This document shows positions 43,111 to 55,100 of a stretch of 64,000 bases of DNA, one piece after another; position 1 is the stretch's first letter; each line of letters starts with the position of its first letter. The translations under genes and the position numbers were made by a program. This DNA comes from Henricia sp. BOLD:AAB3569 (taxonomy: Eukaryota > Echinodermata > Asteroidea > Spinulosida > Echinasteridae), in NCBI GenBank assembly GCA_037783545.1, contig JBBELK010000827.1, positions 62,001 to 126,000 of the forward strand. The letters are read 5' to 3'. Below the pieces are notes generated by a model. It had not been told where the DNA came from, searched no databases, and was given only the letters and a program-made list of their open reading frames with translations.

Positions 43111-46100
43111 GTAATTAAGTGGGGCCAATATAAACCTTAGGCCACGACGGCACGTCACGATCATTGACGATAATGAAAAATCCGGTTTAGGCCTACTGTC
43201 CGACATGTCCGAGGGATTTTGAAAAATGATGAGGCTTTTTTTCATTTTTCATTATTCAATATTTCATTATACAGGCTGATGCACAGTCAACTTTAGACAA
43301 GTGAAGCAGAAGCTCGGCCTAGTATTATTCCTACATGCAGATAGCCACCCAGATCTCACTGGGTGGCTTTCAAGAACAGCACTTTTTTTTCCCCATCAAA
43401 ATCGTTGCTCAAAATGGAATCTTTAAACAAGTCTTTTTACAGGAAATTGCAATTTTTGTTAAAATACAAATCTCTACACGTTCTACATACCTCCCTGGCC
43501 GTAATATCCTCAACAGTGGCGTACATTCGTCCTTAAAACCCAAATATTCCAAGAAAAATCTCGGACCTCGTCTTGCACGATTATCTCTTAGATTTAAAAT
43601 GGCGGACTGTGCGCGTCACGGAGAAAGAGGGCGCTATTCAATTGAGTCGGTATGGCAAGCCAAAAGTCATATAACGTATTGCGGCAACGCGTTGCGAAAA
43701 TATCACAACGGGTTGTGCTATCATCCAATCATACATTACCCCCGTCAGACTGGACGCGTGACGGCGACCATCCGCGACCTTACGGCGACCAGAAAATGTA
43801 CAAGGTCGCCGGAAAACGTGAACACAATTCGAAAACAAATTCCAAAAAATTACAAACTTGAAAAAAGCTGAGCTCTTACCGCGACCTGTGCGATCATACG
43901 TACGCATCTCACGACGCGGTCGACACGACCTCTCCGCGCTTACTTGGCAAAGGCGATCACCGGCGATCCCGCGGCGCTCTCACCGCGCTCATAGGTTCCA
44001 CGCGTCTTCTATGTGTATCGCTACTGCACGGCGACCTCGGGCGTTTCTACCACGTTCTGGATAACTTCTGCCATGATTATTACAGCGATGAGGACGACAG
44101 ACACACTGATGTATAAACTTTGAAACAGTTTTTATAGCAGCTAGCTTAAGGTTGCACCTGAAAAGCATGGTCGCCATTATAGGAGCGTATTCCAAGCTTG
44201 GTAAACCACGCCGTGGTCGTATTAAGAACTCCATTAACGCATATTGGGACTAGAACGCCATAGGTGCAGCCGGAGCCCCATGAGGCCGCGGACGTGGTGC
44301 AATCGCGCAACGTGAAATCATCGTACATGTAATATCGCCCTGACAACGTCATACGGAACTCCGAACGCCTATAGTGAGGTCGTTGCAGACACGCGAGGGT
44401 CGTGGTGAGGACGCCACGAAGTCGCCATTGCAAATGTTGCCATTTTCGAAGCGTCTTTGCGCTTGCAGGGTTCTCCCCAGGTTATTTGAAAATGTGTGGG
44501 GGCCCAACTGCGAAGCCACGGCGTGGGGTCCGGGGCCGGCCGCTTAAGGGCCCCGGGAAAATTTGTGACTTTACAAGCTTTCTGGTGCATTTTATAGCTA
44601 TCCTGGGGTCCTGAACTTGAAGGGCTTGTTATGAATTCTTTAACTCAGTTTAAGATTGTTTTTGTGCAGATGAATTTTTTTGTTTAAAAAAAAAATCTTT
44701 AAAAATCTTTTTATTTTTTCAACTTGTTTGTATACAAGGCAATTAGGACCGAGTCAGTCTGGGGCCGAATTTGTACACAATGTAATGGGGGCCGAGTCAG
44801 TCTGGGTACGAGTTTGTACACAAGGCAATTGGGGCCGAGTCAGTCTGGGGCCGAGTTTGTACACAAGGCAATGGGGGCCGAGTTGGTCTGGGGCCGAGTT
44901 TGTACACATGGCAATGGGGGCCGAGTTGGTCTGGGGCCGAGTTTGGGGCCGAGCCAGTCTGGGGCCGCAGTCGGATACCAGATGTGTGTATGGCTATGCA
45001 CGTATATTGCACACAAGCTGCGTTGGACACAATATACTTCCGGGTCGGTACCTTTGGGTACATCCGACCACCTCCGAATACTTCCTGTACCATGTGTACG
45101 TACGTGCAGGGAATTTCATGTGCAGGGAATTTCCCCTTCAGAGTAAGAGGCCAACCTGTGTTGTAAAACGCATGCTGATTGGCTGATAAAAATGATATGA
45201 CCCGTTGCTGGTAAATTCTGGCCAATGACGTTAAGTTAACAAAAGGTGATCGGCATGAGTTGGACTGGTTACCGCCCTACTAAAGTCGGCAATATTTTGG
45301 TCCGGAAACCAGACTGGGCACGTTCCGGCGCCCGTGGACCAGCACCGGGGGATCGGACCGGGCCAGCCGCACCGTATCGAGAGCTGTTTTTGGTCGGCCG
45401 TGCGAATCAGAATGAAGTATTTTTTGCCATGAATTCTCTTTGGTTCTTTTTCCACGAGAGAGAATTTATGTCTGGTAATTTTATTGTATTTTTTAGCAGC
45501 ACCATGTGTGATATTTTTGATTTTTTGTTGTGCGTATCGGGAGCTGAATTTTTTGATCGGCAATTTTTCCTGCGTATCGGGTCGGAATTTCAGCGTATCG
45601 GGCCGATACGCACGTTTGTACGTGGGGAGAACCCTGCCTTGCCACGCGTGTACTGCGCGTGTACTACGTTCATGTGGATGTTACGACGCTTGTCTCGGTG
45701 TCACCGTCAGACCAGGGTGGCGTCCTTACTGCGCTGGTACGGCGACGAAAAATGGGCACAGAGCGCGTCAAGGTCGCCATAAGCGGGTACATTTTATAAG
45801 CGTGTTGGAAACGCGACGCCATACATTATGCTGTGGTCGCTAGTGATCGCCGACGTCGCCGAGTCACGGCGTTTGTTTTGAGCATGTTCAAAACAAACGC
45901 CAAGGTTCTGCGATCTGACCTGAGAACGCGGTTGGGTACAGGGTACGGGTCGCGAAGGTCGTGAGACAAGCGTCGTAACATCCACATGAACGTAGTACAC
46001 GCGCAGTACACGCGTGGCAAGCGCAAAGACGCTTCGAAAATGGTAACATTTGCAATGGCGACTTCGTGACGTCCTCACCACGACCCTCGCGTGTCTGCAA

Positions 46101-49100
46101 CGACTCCACTATAGGCGTTCGGAGTCCCGTATGCAATGTCAGGGCGATATTACATGTACGATGATTTCACGTTGCGCGATTGCACCACGTCCGCGGCCTC
46201 ATGGGGCTCCGGCTGCGCCTATGGCGTTCTAATCCCAATATGCGTTAATGGAGTTCTTAATACGACCACGGCGTGGTTTACCAAGCTTGGAATACGCTCC
46301 TATAATGGCGACCATGCTTTTCAGGTGCAACCTTAAGCTAGCTGCTATAAAAACTGTTTCAAAGTTTATACATCAGTGTGTCTGTCGTCTTCATCGCTGT
46401 AATAATCATGGCAGAAGTTATCCAGAACGTGGTAGAAACGCCTGAGGTCGCCGTGCAGTAGCGATACACATAGAAGACGCGTGGAACCTATGAGCGCGGT
46501 GAGAGCGCCGCGGGATCGCCGGTGATCGCCTTTGCCAAGTCCATAGATCTCAATAGAAACGACATAAGCGCGGAGAGGTCGTGTCGACCGCGTCGTGAGA
46601 TGCGTACGTATGATCGCACAGGTCGCGGTAAGAGCTCAGCTTTTTTCAAGTTTGTAATTTTTTGGAAGTTTTTTTTGAATTGTTTTCCGGCGACCTTGTA
46701 CATTTTCTGGTCGTCGTAAGGTCGCGGATGGTCGCCGTCACGTGTCCAGTCTGACGGGGGTAATGTATGATTGGATGATAGCACAACCCGTTGTGATATT
46801 TTCGCAACGCGTTGCCGCAATACGTTATATGACTTTTGGCTTGCCATACCGACTCAATTGAATAGCGCCCTCTTTCTCCGTGACGCGCACAGTCCGCCAT
46901 TTTAAATCTAAGAGATAATCGTGCAAGACGAGGTCCAAGATTTTTCTTGGAATATTTGGGTTTTAAGGACGAATGTACCCCACTGTTGAGGATATTACGG
47001 CCAGGGAGGTACATGTATGTAGAACGTGTAGAGATTTGTATTTTAACAAAAATTGCAATTTCCTGTAAAAAGACTTGTTTAAAGATTCCATTTTGAGCAA
47101 CGATTTTGATGGGGAAAAAAAAGTGCTGTTCTTGAAAGCCACCCAGTGAGGTCTGGGTGGCTTTCAGTATTTGGAAGTATCATAGCCCAGCCTAGGCCCA
47201 GCTTAATAATATTCCTCACTGCAGCTGTCTATTTATTTTACTCGAGAATCGTTGCCATGGACTAAAACGACTGTGTCTCAAATGTGCACTTTGTTGCAGT
47301 TATTTGAGTCAATTGTCGAACTCGGTAACAACAGTGTTATTAAATAGTAGAAAAGCATGGGTGCAATTCCCATTTGAAATGTGTGGACTGATATAAATGT
47401 GTTTTGTTATTTAAATATATCTTGATCTTTAAATAAATTTGTCATAAATACCTGGGAAATGGTGAAAGATTTTTTAATAAATACAAATTTGTGTATAAGT
47501 TGATCAGGGTTGTTTTAACACACTATCAGAGGGTATAGAGCGCCCTAAGTTTTGATCAAATTGCCGTTTTGATCAAAATGTTACGGGAAACATAAAATCA
47601 AGTTTCATTAGCCTTACAAGTGGTTTATCATTTTTTGGTTTTTTTAACAAACTGGTGATAATTTCACGCGATTTTTGTACGTTTTACTTTAGTAAGAATC
47701 TAAATAATGTTCTCTCTTGATGGGCAACATTAAGAAATACTGTATTCTATACTTAATTTGGCGATATTAACCCGAAAATGATGAATAAAAATAATGAAAG
47801 ATCGATATTCGTTGTTCACTTGTACAAAAACGTGTGTACTACGGATTTACGTCACAGAGACCGCGTGAATTGATGACGTATCCTGAGGCTTCTGTACACG
47901 TATCGGTATTCGTGTGCGACCGAAACTTCCCTACTGTTATTTTGATGATTAATAACGCAAAATTAGGATGGAAAACTTTTTAAGAGTTGTCCCATATTAG
48001 TTTAGTGTATGGGGTCCTAGTGCATGTGCATGGTAACCTTTTCGATACATGATCTTCACCCATGAATTAAAGGGACACACCGGCTTTGTTGGGCTATTTT
48101 GGGCTCGAAATAGACCCATACATTAATCTGAAGCGCTTTCCAGAGTAAATTAAATATATCCTGAAAATTTGGCCGTTTTTTTAGCATTTTTCAAAAATTC
48201 AAGGTCACATGACTTTTCCGAACCAGATTCTGGTTCCGAAAAGTCACGTGGTCTTGTGAGTTAGTTGTATTTCCAGCCGTAGAAACCAGTGCGAGATGCA
48301 TTTGTCATTCGCGGTTGGTTTCTCTTCTTGTTGGAAAATAAAGTCCTACGAACACTATGTACACATACATGTATACCGTATTTTCAAATTTGTACACAAA
48401 TCTGCCAACAGATTTCATAAGAAGGGTTTCTAGGTGTTGATATATGGACGAGAGAATCTCTCAGGTCTTCGCTTCGCTTTCGCGGCGATAAATAATATCC
48501 GAAGAAAAAAAACGGCATAGCTAGGCCTATTGAGGGTGCTAAGGACACCAAAACGTTGCGTTCGATCTGCTTCCTCGAGTGTCGAGTCAGCGCTGACCTG
48601 AGGGATCATGCAAGGTGTGATGAGTCGGGGAAAACAAGGAAGCGAGGTTAAACACGTGTCGACACATATCGAACGCCACCTTTATTTACAAACACATGAT
48701 ACATCGCGACGGCTGGTAAACATGGTAAAGCGCATAGCCCAAAATTTGTCTCTTTTGTTAATTTTAAACATTTCTAGTTAATTACATGACATTTTTATAA
48801 TTATTTTTACAACGACCATCAAAATATTATTGTCAAGGATGCTAGATTGCTACACTGCAGTACGCCGGTGTGTCCCTTTAAGTGGCGGGTGGGATTTCAA
48901 AAAAGTGCTCTGGTCAAGCACCTTTAAACTGTCCTCTTTTTATTTCAGATCAGGGAGTGAATGGCATCTCAGAGTGGGGAGATTTGCTACATGTACCTCA
49001 AATCTCATCCTGGACTACAGCTGGTTCTGATAATGGCGATTGCATGCAAACTCCAAATGATAAGCCGACTAGCGTCTATTCCTCTGGATTGTTTGGAAGC

Positions 49101-52100
49101 AGTTTAGATGTGTTTGGATATCATAACACAAAATATGATACCGCCCTTATGTATGTGGTCAACAATCTGCCAATGAAAATTGCTATTTGGGGTCAGTCTG
49201 CAGAATGCTACAAGGTATGGCACTGTAACAACTCATTAACATTAACACTCTAGCACTAAGGAGGGATTTACACTGAACCAGCATGGAAGGAATTTGGAGT
49301 GAAATGGCGCAATGAAACCCACAGAATCAGAAAAAAATACTTTCCTGCTATCGGTATATTTTAATTCTGTGAGTTTTCAGTACGTTATTTTACACCAAAT
49401 TCCATCCGCATTGCTTTTTCTCAAAGCAATGCGCATCACATTTACGTGCAAAAAGGCTTAAGTGGTGTTCCCATTGGACTAATTTTGGTGAAACTCCCGT
49501 GGTTGTGCGGGAGAGTAACAAAATTTAGTCCAATGGGGACGCACGGAGAATTAGCGTCCCTGTAAAGCTACCGTGACCACGATGTAAAACTTACAGGGTG
49601 AGAGAGGCCGCGGAAACTTTCCGCTCAGCCGCGGGAGTTTTACAGGGCCATCAAAAAGTCAAATGGGAACAGTTTCGCCCTGTAAAATTAACACGACCCT
49701 GCAGTAAACTATGGGCCTGCACTGCAAAAGTTTACTGCAAGGTCGCGGTAGCTTTCCGCATGGGCACTGAAAACAATTGCAAATGGGAACGCAAGGGAAT
49801 ATTACACGAAGGAATGTTACCGAAGGTGGGGGTAACTTCCCGCGAGGCAGCGGAAAAGAAAGTCCAATGGGAACATGCCTTTAGTGTGAATCCACCAGGT
49901 GTTTTTGAGCATTTAACATGTCATGTATCCAGTAGACAATTGGCTGTTCACTCTTTTGACACATCTCTCATCTTGATTTCAGTGTAATTTCATGAAGTTG
50001 GATGACGTTGCTGGAAACACCACTAGAATCTTCCAGTTGGACACGTGGTGGGAGATGACATTAGCTGTAACTCGAGCAGATGTTAACGTGTTTGTCCAAC
50101 GCGCTGCTCTGTGCATGTATGATACATTAGTCGGTAACATTGAACAATTTGTGTAACAATATAAAGACCCATGGGAATGGAATGCACAATACTCAAGGAG
50201 AATTGTTTTCTGAAGTTGTTATACACTTTAACCAGAATTAGTCAAACACATTTGACCATTTGTTAAACTTAAATAATTTTTAAAGTTAATAATAAACAAA
50301 CAAGAGGATTGCTTTACGAATTGTTCAGTTTATTGGAAGAAACCTTATTCGAGGAGTCGATTTCACAAAAGTTAAGACAAGTTCAATGCATCCTAATTCC
50401 CATACCAAAGGTAAGAAGAGTGCCCCTTTGTAGGAAGTGTCTTAGCACTTTGTGAAATCCGTCCCATGGTCATGTTATAAAATCAAGTAACAGACGACGC
50501 CAGTTAGTACAAATTATCAAAAAACCACTGAGTCCTGGGAGCGATTTCACAAAAGTTAAGACGAGTTCAATGTGTCCTAATTCTCATACCAACGTCCCAA
50601 GATAAGTGACTGTTCCTAAGATGCGTCTTAGCGCTTTGTTAAATCAGCCTTGGGTCAAGATCATCATCAAGAATGTCAAAATCTGAATCCGCTGGAACGT
50701 CGTTTTGAGATCCTTTATTTGTCCATTTTTAACTGCATGTGTTTTGATGAATTCTTGAGCATTCTAAATGTGTTTCTATCATGGTATCTTTGATTTTTCA
50801 TTGCATCTAATTGTCTTGTTTAGTTTGTGGATGAATCACTTTGGAGAGAATGGCAACTACTCATTATACATTAACCTCAATAAGATGGATGATTTAGAAG
50901 GCGCTGAAACCTGCGTGAATTCTACGATAAAGCAACCCGACAATGCCTTTATACGTAAGTAGACAAATCCTACAAAAATTGTTGAATTTATTGAGCTTGT
51001 ACTGTAACGCAACATATAGAAAGCGAATGGTTGAGTCAACATTTAGATTCCTTCATCGTCTGGATTGAATCACTGTTTTAGTATCCATCAACTAATAGAT
51101 ATTACTAGAATTGAAGGTAATGGAAACAAACTGTAAATGTGAAAGCTGCACACAGTCTTGTTACTGTTTGCAGGAATTTTTTGTCAGATGCTGTCTCATT
51201 CTTTTTTGCAGCTATTTATGTTGCCACTGGAGTTTACGCACTTCTTGCTTTGTCGTATGGATTGTTGAACTTTGCCTACATGTAAGTATTGGAGTCTACA
51301 TGTAATTCATTTGTTAATGTACAGAGTGGAAGCCATTAACCTTTCAGAAGTATGGCTGAGCAAAAGGAGATGGTGCAATTTTTATTATGCATTTTAACAA
51401 TTGTTGAAATTGTAATACAGAGACAGAAATGTAAATAAGTGTAAAGTGAAAATAGCAGTTATTTTGCATTTAATTTGACGTTATGCCCAAATTAAACTAC
51501 GCCCTCCTATTGTGTCTGCCATACTTCAAAAAGGTAATATTCTTCTAAAAATAACTTCATTATGCAATGTATGTATAGGTGTATATGGTAGCAAGACAAC
51601 GTTGGTCCAACGTTGATCCAACGTTGTCAAATCCTCATCACAACGTTGGATCAACGTTGTCTGGCAACGTTGGACCAACGTTATATTGCACGTTGAGACA
51701 ACGTTGCAGCAACGTTGGATCCAACGTTGCTCCAACGTTGGATTCACGTTAATCCCACGACATCCAACGAAACTGGATGCAAATCCAACAAACATCCAAC
51801 GTTGCTCCAACGTAATATACGAGCATCCAACGAATTTCAAACGCATTTCCAACAAGGTTCCAACTGCCATATACATAAATTGCCACTAGAAGAAACAGAC
51901 TGGAATTCTAGTAAACCTCAATTTATTAAAAAATAAAAATTAATAGCTACATTGGTCAGAAAATTATGCACGTTTTTTGTTTTCCATTACCGGGTAGCTG
52001 AAATATTTACCAAAAGGAATATAATTTTGAAAAGTACACGCCTACATGTGTATCTACTCAGTTTATCTGCTTGCTTGAAAGGAACGTCCATAAAATAGTT

Positions 52101-55100
52101 ATCCACAGGTACATTCAAACCGCGTTAATAAGATGAATCTAGATTTTTACAAATGAAATAAACTTGTATTCTCAAGAAAAAAAGACCAAAAATTGTCCGA
52201 TGAGCAGAATGTTGTATTAATATTGCTCTTATTATTGAGGTTCAATTCAATTGCATTAAACTACAACCATGCACTGTAAACTGGTTGCACAATTAAAACA
52301 AAGAGAAAATTGCCTTACGTCAGGGCATGGAGGGAGAAACAAACATGGTTGGGGTTTGTTCACATCAATATTTTTCTACAGAACTATTTCAACTAACCCA
52401 GATTCGTATTAATAAAAAAAAATCAATGTTTTCAATGTAAAAGAAAAATCAAACTAAAGTTCTGTACATCAAATTGATGGATTTTTGAAGAGTTTATCCA
52501 AGGTCTACTCGAACGTCGATTTTTCATCCGTCATGTCCGTTGTACGCACAACTGTAACAGCACTATTAAAATATATACAGCACAAGGTGTTTTCCGAAGA
52601 AGCTCGTGGGATGTTTTATAGCGCATTTTTCACGATGCGTCACTTCGCATACGGCAGAAATCCGTTGTGAAACTGACCATATTAGTGTGCGCGCACGGTG
52701 ACGTCACGGATTTCCAAGTCTCTGCTGACCCTCTTGTGCCGGCACATGCAGGCTACGACTCTCCTGTACATGTAGATCCAATTGTAGATCCTGTAGTAGT
52801 ACCCGTCTGTAGATCCTGAAGATCTACACATTGACTTTCTTGCTGTTCCACGGCCATCTATACATGTAGGTCGAATCTGTTGCGCAGATGATTAGCTGCA
52901 GCTTCTTGAATGGCCTCTCGGCTAGAATTTCCGTATCCAGCATGTTCGTCAAACTGATTCTGGTGAAAAACACAAGAACAAAAGTGTAAGATCAATTATA
53001 AGACTCTTTGCAAAAATTTTCGAACGCAAGACGGTCGAGTTGGACAACGGTAGAGTTGGTACAACGGTCGAGTTTGTCCGAGTCAAGTTGGCAAACAGTC
53101 GAGTTGACCTGCACCCGTTACAGTACGATGTCAATCGTTTGTGATCAAAAAAATGCTTTAAAAATCCACGTTTATGAATGCTGGGAATTGATAATTTGTC
53201 TTCTGAGATAAAACCCTAAAAGCATACAATCATGATCAAATGTACAAAAGGTTTCGCGTTCTATACACAAATGAAATACCGGTAGAACTACAAGCAACGT
53301 GCTGGTAAACGGTCGAGTTGACCTAACTGACTCCTTAAGTGTTATACATGCACTGCCAAAAATGATTTTCTTACTTGAGAAACATTTTCTTGAAACGAGA
53401 AAATATATCTTATTTTTTTCGAAAACTGCTGTGAATTCTATGTTGCCGTTAGAAATATTTTCTTGAAATGCTAGAATGTGTTAGCTGTTTTGTGTAATTT
53501 TCTTGAAACGAGAAACTATATCTTATTTTAAGAAAACTGCTTTGAATTCTATGTTGCCGTTAGAAATATTTTCTTGTCATTAAGAAAACATTTTCCTACA
53601 TTAAAGATATTTTCTCAAAACAAGAATATTTTTGACCAATCTCAGAATACTTTTCTCAAAACAAGATTTTTCCCTTTCCATTCAGCATGTTCATAAATTG
53701 TGTATATTGAATACAGCACGAGCATGTGAACTTTGACTGAAGTATTAAAGATACATGTATACATGCATGCTTCCCCCCTCCCCCCTTGCACATGTATTTT
53801 GGAATGTTTGCAGAGCTCTAGTCGAATCTTTATAGGTCCAAGTTGCAGGGGACTTAACAGAAACTATAAGGAAAACCTAAAGAACAAAAAAAGACCAAAA
53901 CCTTTCCTTCTAAGTAGAATATGTTATCGCTACTCTGAAGTTCGCTTGACTGCACATTACATTTTTAAAAGAAAATATATCTTGAAATGTTTAATAATTA
54001 TTACTTCAAGAAAGATTATCTTGTTTTAAGAAAACAGTTTTCTTGGTATAAGAATTAAACCTCTATTAAAAAATAATAAAATCTAGGGTTTAGGAACATT
54101 CCTAATTAATTGTTCCTAAGTCATTGAGGAACAATTTATTTGGGAAAATTCCTAACTTAGGCATGATTAATTATCCTAAGTTAGGAACAATAAGTTGAGA
54201 ATTTATAAAAAGCTCCTATCTTTATAGTAATGCACTTGTCAATTGTAACCCGCGCCCCGGGGGACCCTGGACTAGCGGGGACTTAGCCGGGAACTTCCAT
54301 ATTGAAATTTGGAAACCCCCGGGTAGTCCCTGGTAAGTTTCTAGTCAAGTGCCACGGGGCGGGGACACTGTTTTCTTGGAACCCATGGGTAAGTCCCCGC
54401 CCCTGACCGCTGGGCATAAGTTGGAAGTCCCCGCACAGTCCAGGCCCTGTAACGCCGGGCCTAATGTGGATGTCCCTGCATATGCCCCGGCCGGCGGGGC
54501 ATCTGTTTTTGGAAATCCCTGGGTATCGCCCCGGCTTGCGGGGCAACCCCTTTGGAAGTCTCGGGTCAGTCCCGGGGTAATGTCCAGGGTAGCGGGGCGC
54601 CTTTTTCTTGGAAACCCTTGGGTAGGTCCCCGCTAGTGCCCCGCTATAGCCAGGGTCCCCCAGGGCGCGGGTTACAATTGACAAGTGCATAAGTGAAAGC
54701 ATGGTAGGAAGAGGCTGTGTGACCTTTGACCCATGTGTTCACTTGAAAAGTTGAGAGAGTGACCATTCTTTTCTTCAAACAGTCCTAATTTCTGTAAGTA
54801 TTTGCTTCATATCTCAATATTCTATGAATATTAGTTTAGTATAAGATTAAAAACGATAATTGTAATACACATGGAGGGAGTGTCATCTTTCAGGTAAATC
54901 AGAAAGTTGCATTTTAGGTAGATTTTAGCCTCGGTTAGTGCATCAAATTAACACACACTAAACTCCCCTGAATACAAATGCATACAGAAACTTGTGTTGG
55001 TAAATATTGAACTAGGCCTATATGCAGTGTTACATACACATGTAGGCCTGCAGGAAAAAAAATGGTTCTATGCATTTTTTATATCAAAACCTTCTTTTCT

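Larger units (their letters stand above)
43343..47162. mobile_element. long foldback element (arms ~1.2 kb) in HGSNAT intron 1
   Basis: AGCCACCCAGATCTCACTGG at 43343 is mirrored at 47143-47162, and near-perfect inverted homology continues inward for about 1.2 kb: left arm 43343-44464 plus 45641-45694, right arm 45963-47162. The tip of each arm is itself a small palindrome (AGCCACCC...GGGTGGCT). The right arm has a 6-base and a ~26-base insertion relative to the left. The unpaired loop is about 270 bases and contains a hairpin GGCGTTTGTTTTGA/TTCAAAACAAACGCC (45868-45901). The left arm is interrupted by the 44465-45637 element. Open frames in the arms occur twice because of the symmetry and resemble no transposase. 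Confidence 0.9.

Noticed and set aside
44680..45225. Overlapping frames of 88-168 codons
   Set aside because: Caused by the GGGGCCGAG minisatellite inside a nested transposon.
43335..47014. Frames repeated as mirror pairs (MASQKSYNVLRQ and others)
   Set aside because: They are the same sequence seen in both arms of the foldback; no transposase motif such as a DDE triad is visible.
51526..51936. Overlapping frames of 67-116 codons rich in QRW or NPT words
   Set aside because: Translations of the CCAACGTTGG repeat at the foldback end.
54283..54702. 139-codon minus-strand frame rich in Pro and Gly
   Set aside because: It lies wholly inside the GC-rich MITE and spans its inverted repeats; composition explains the open frame.
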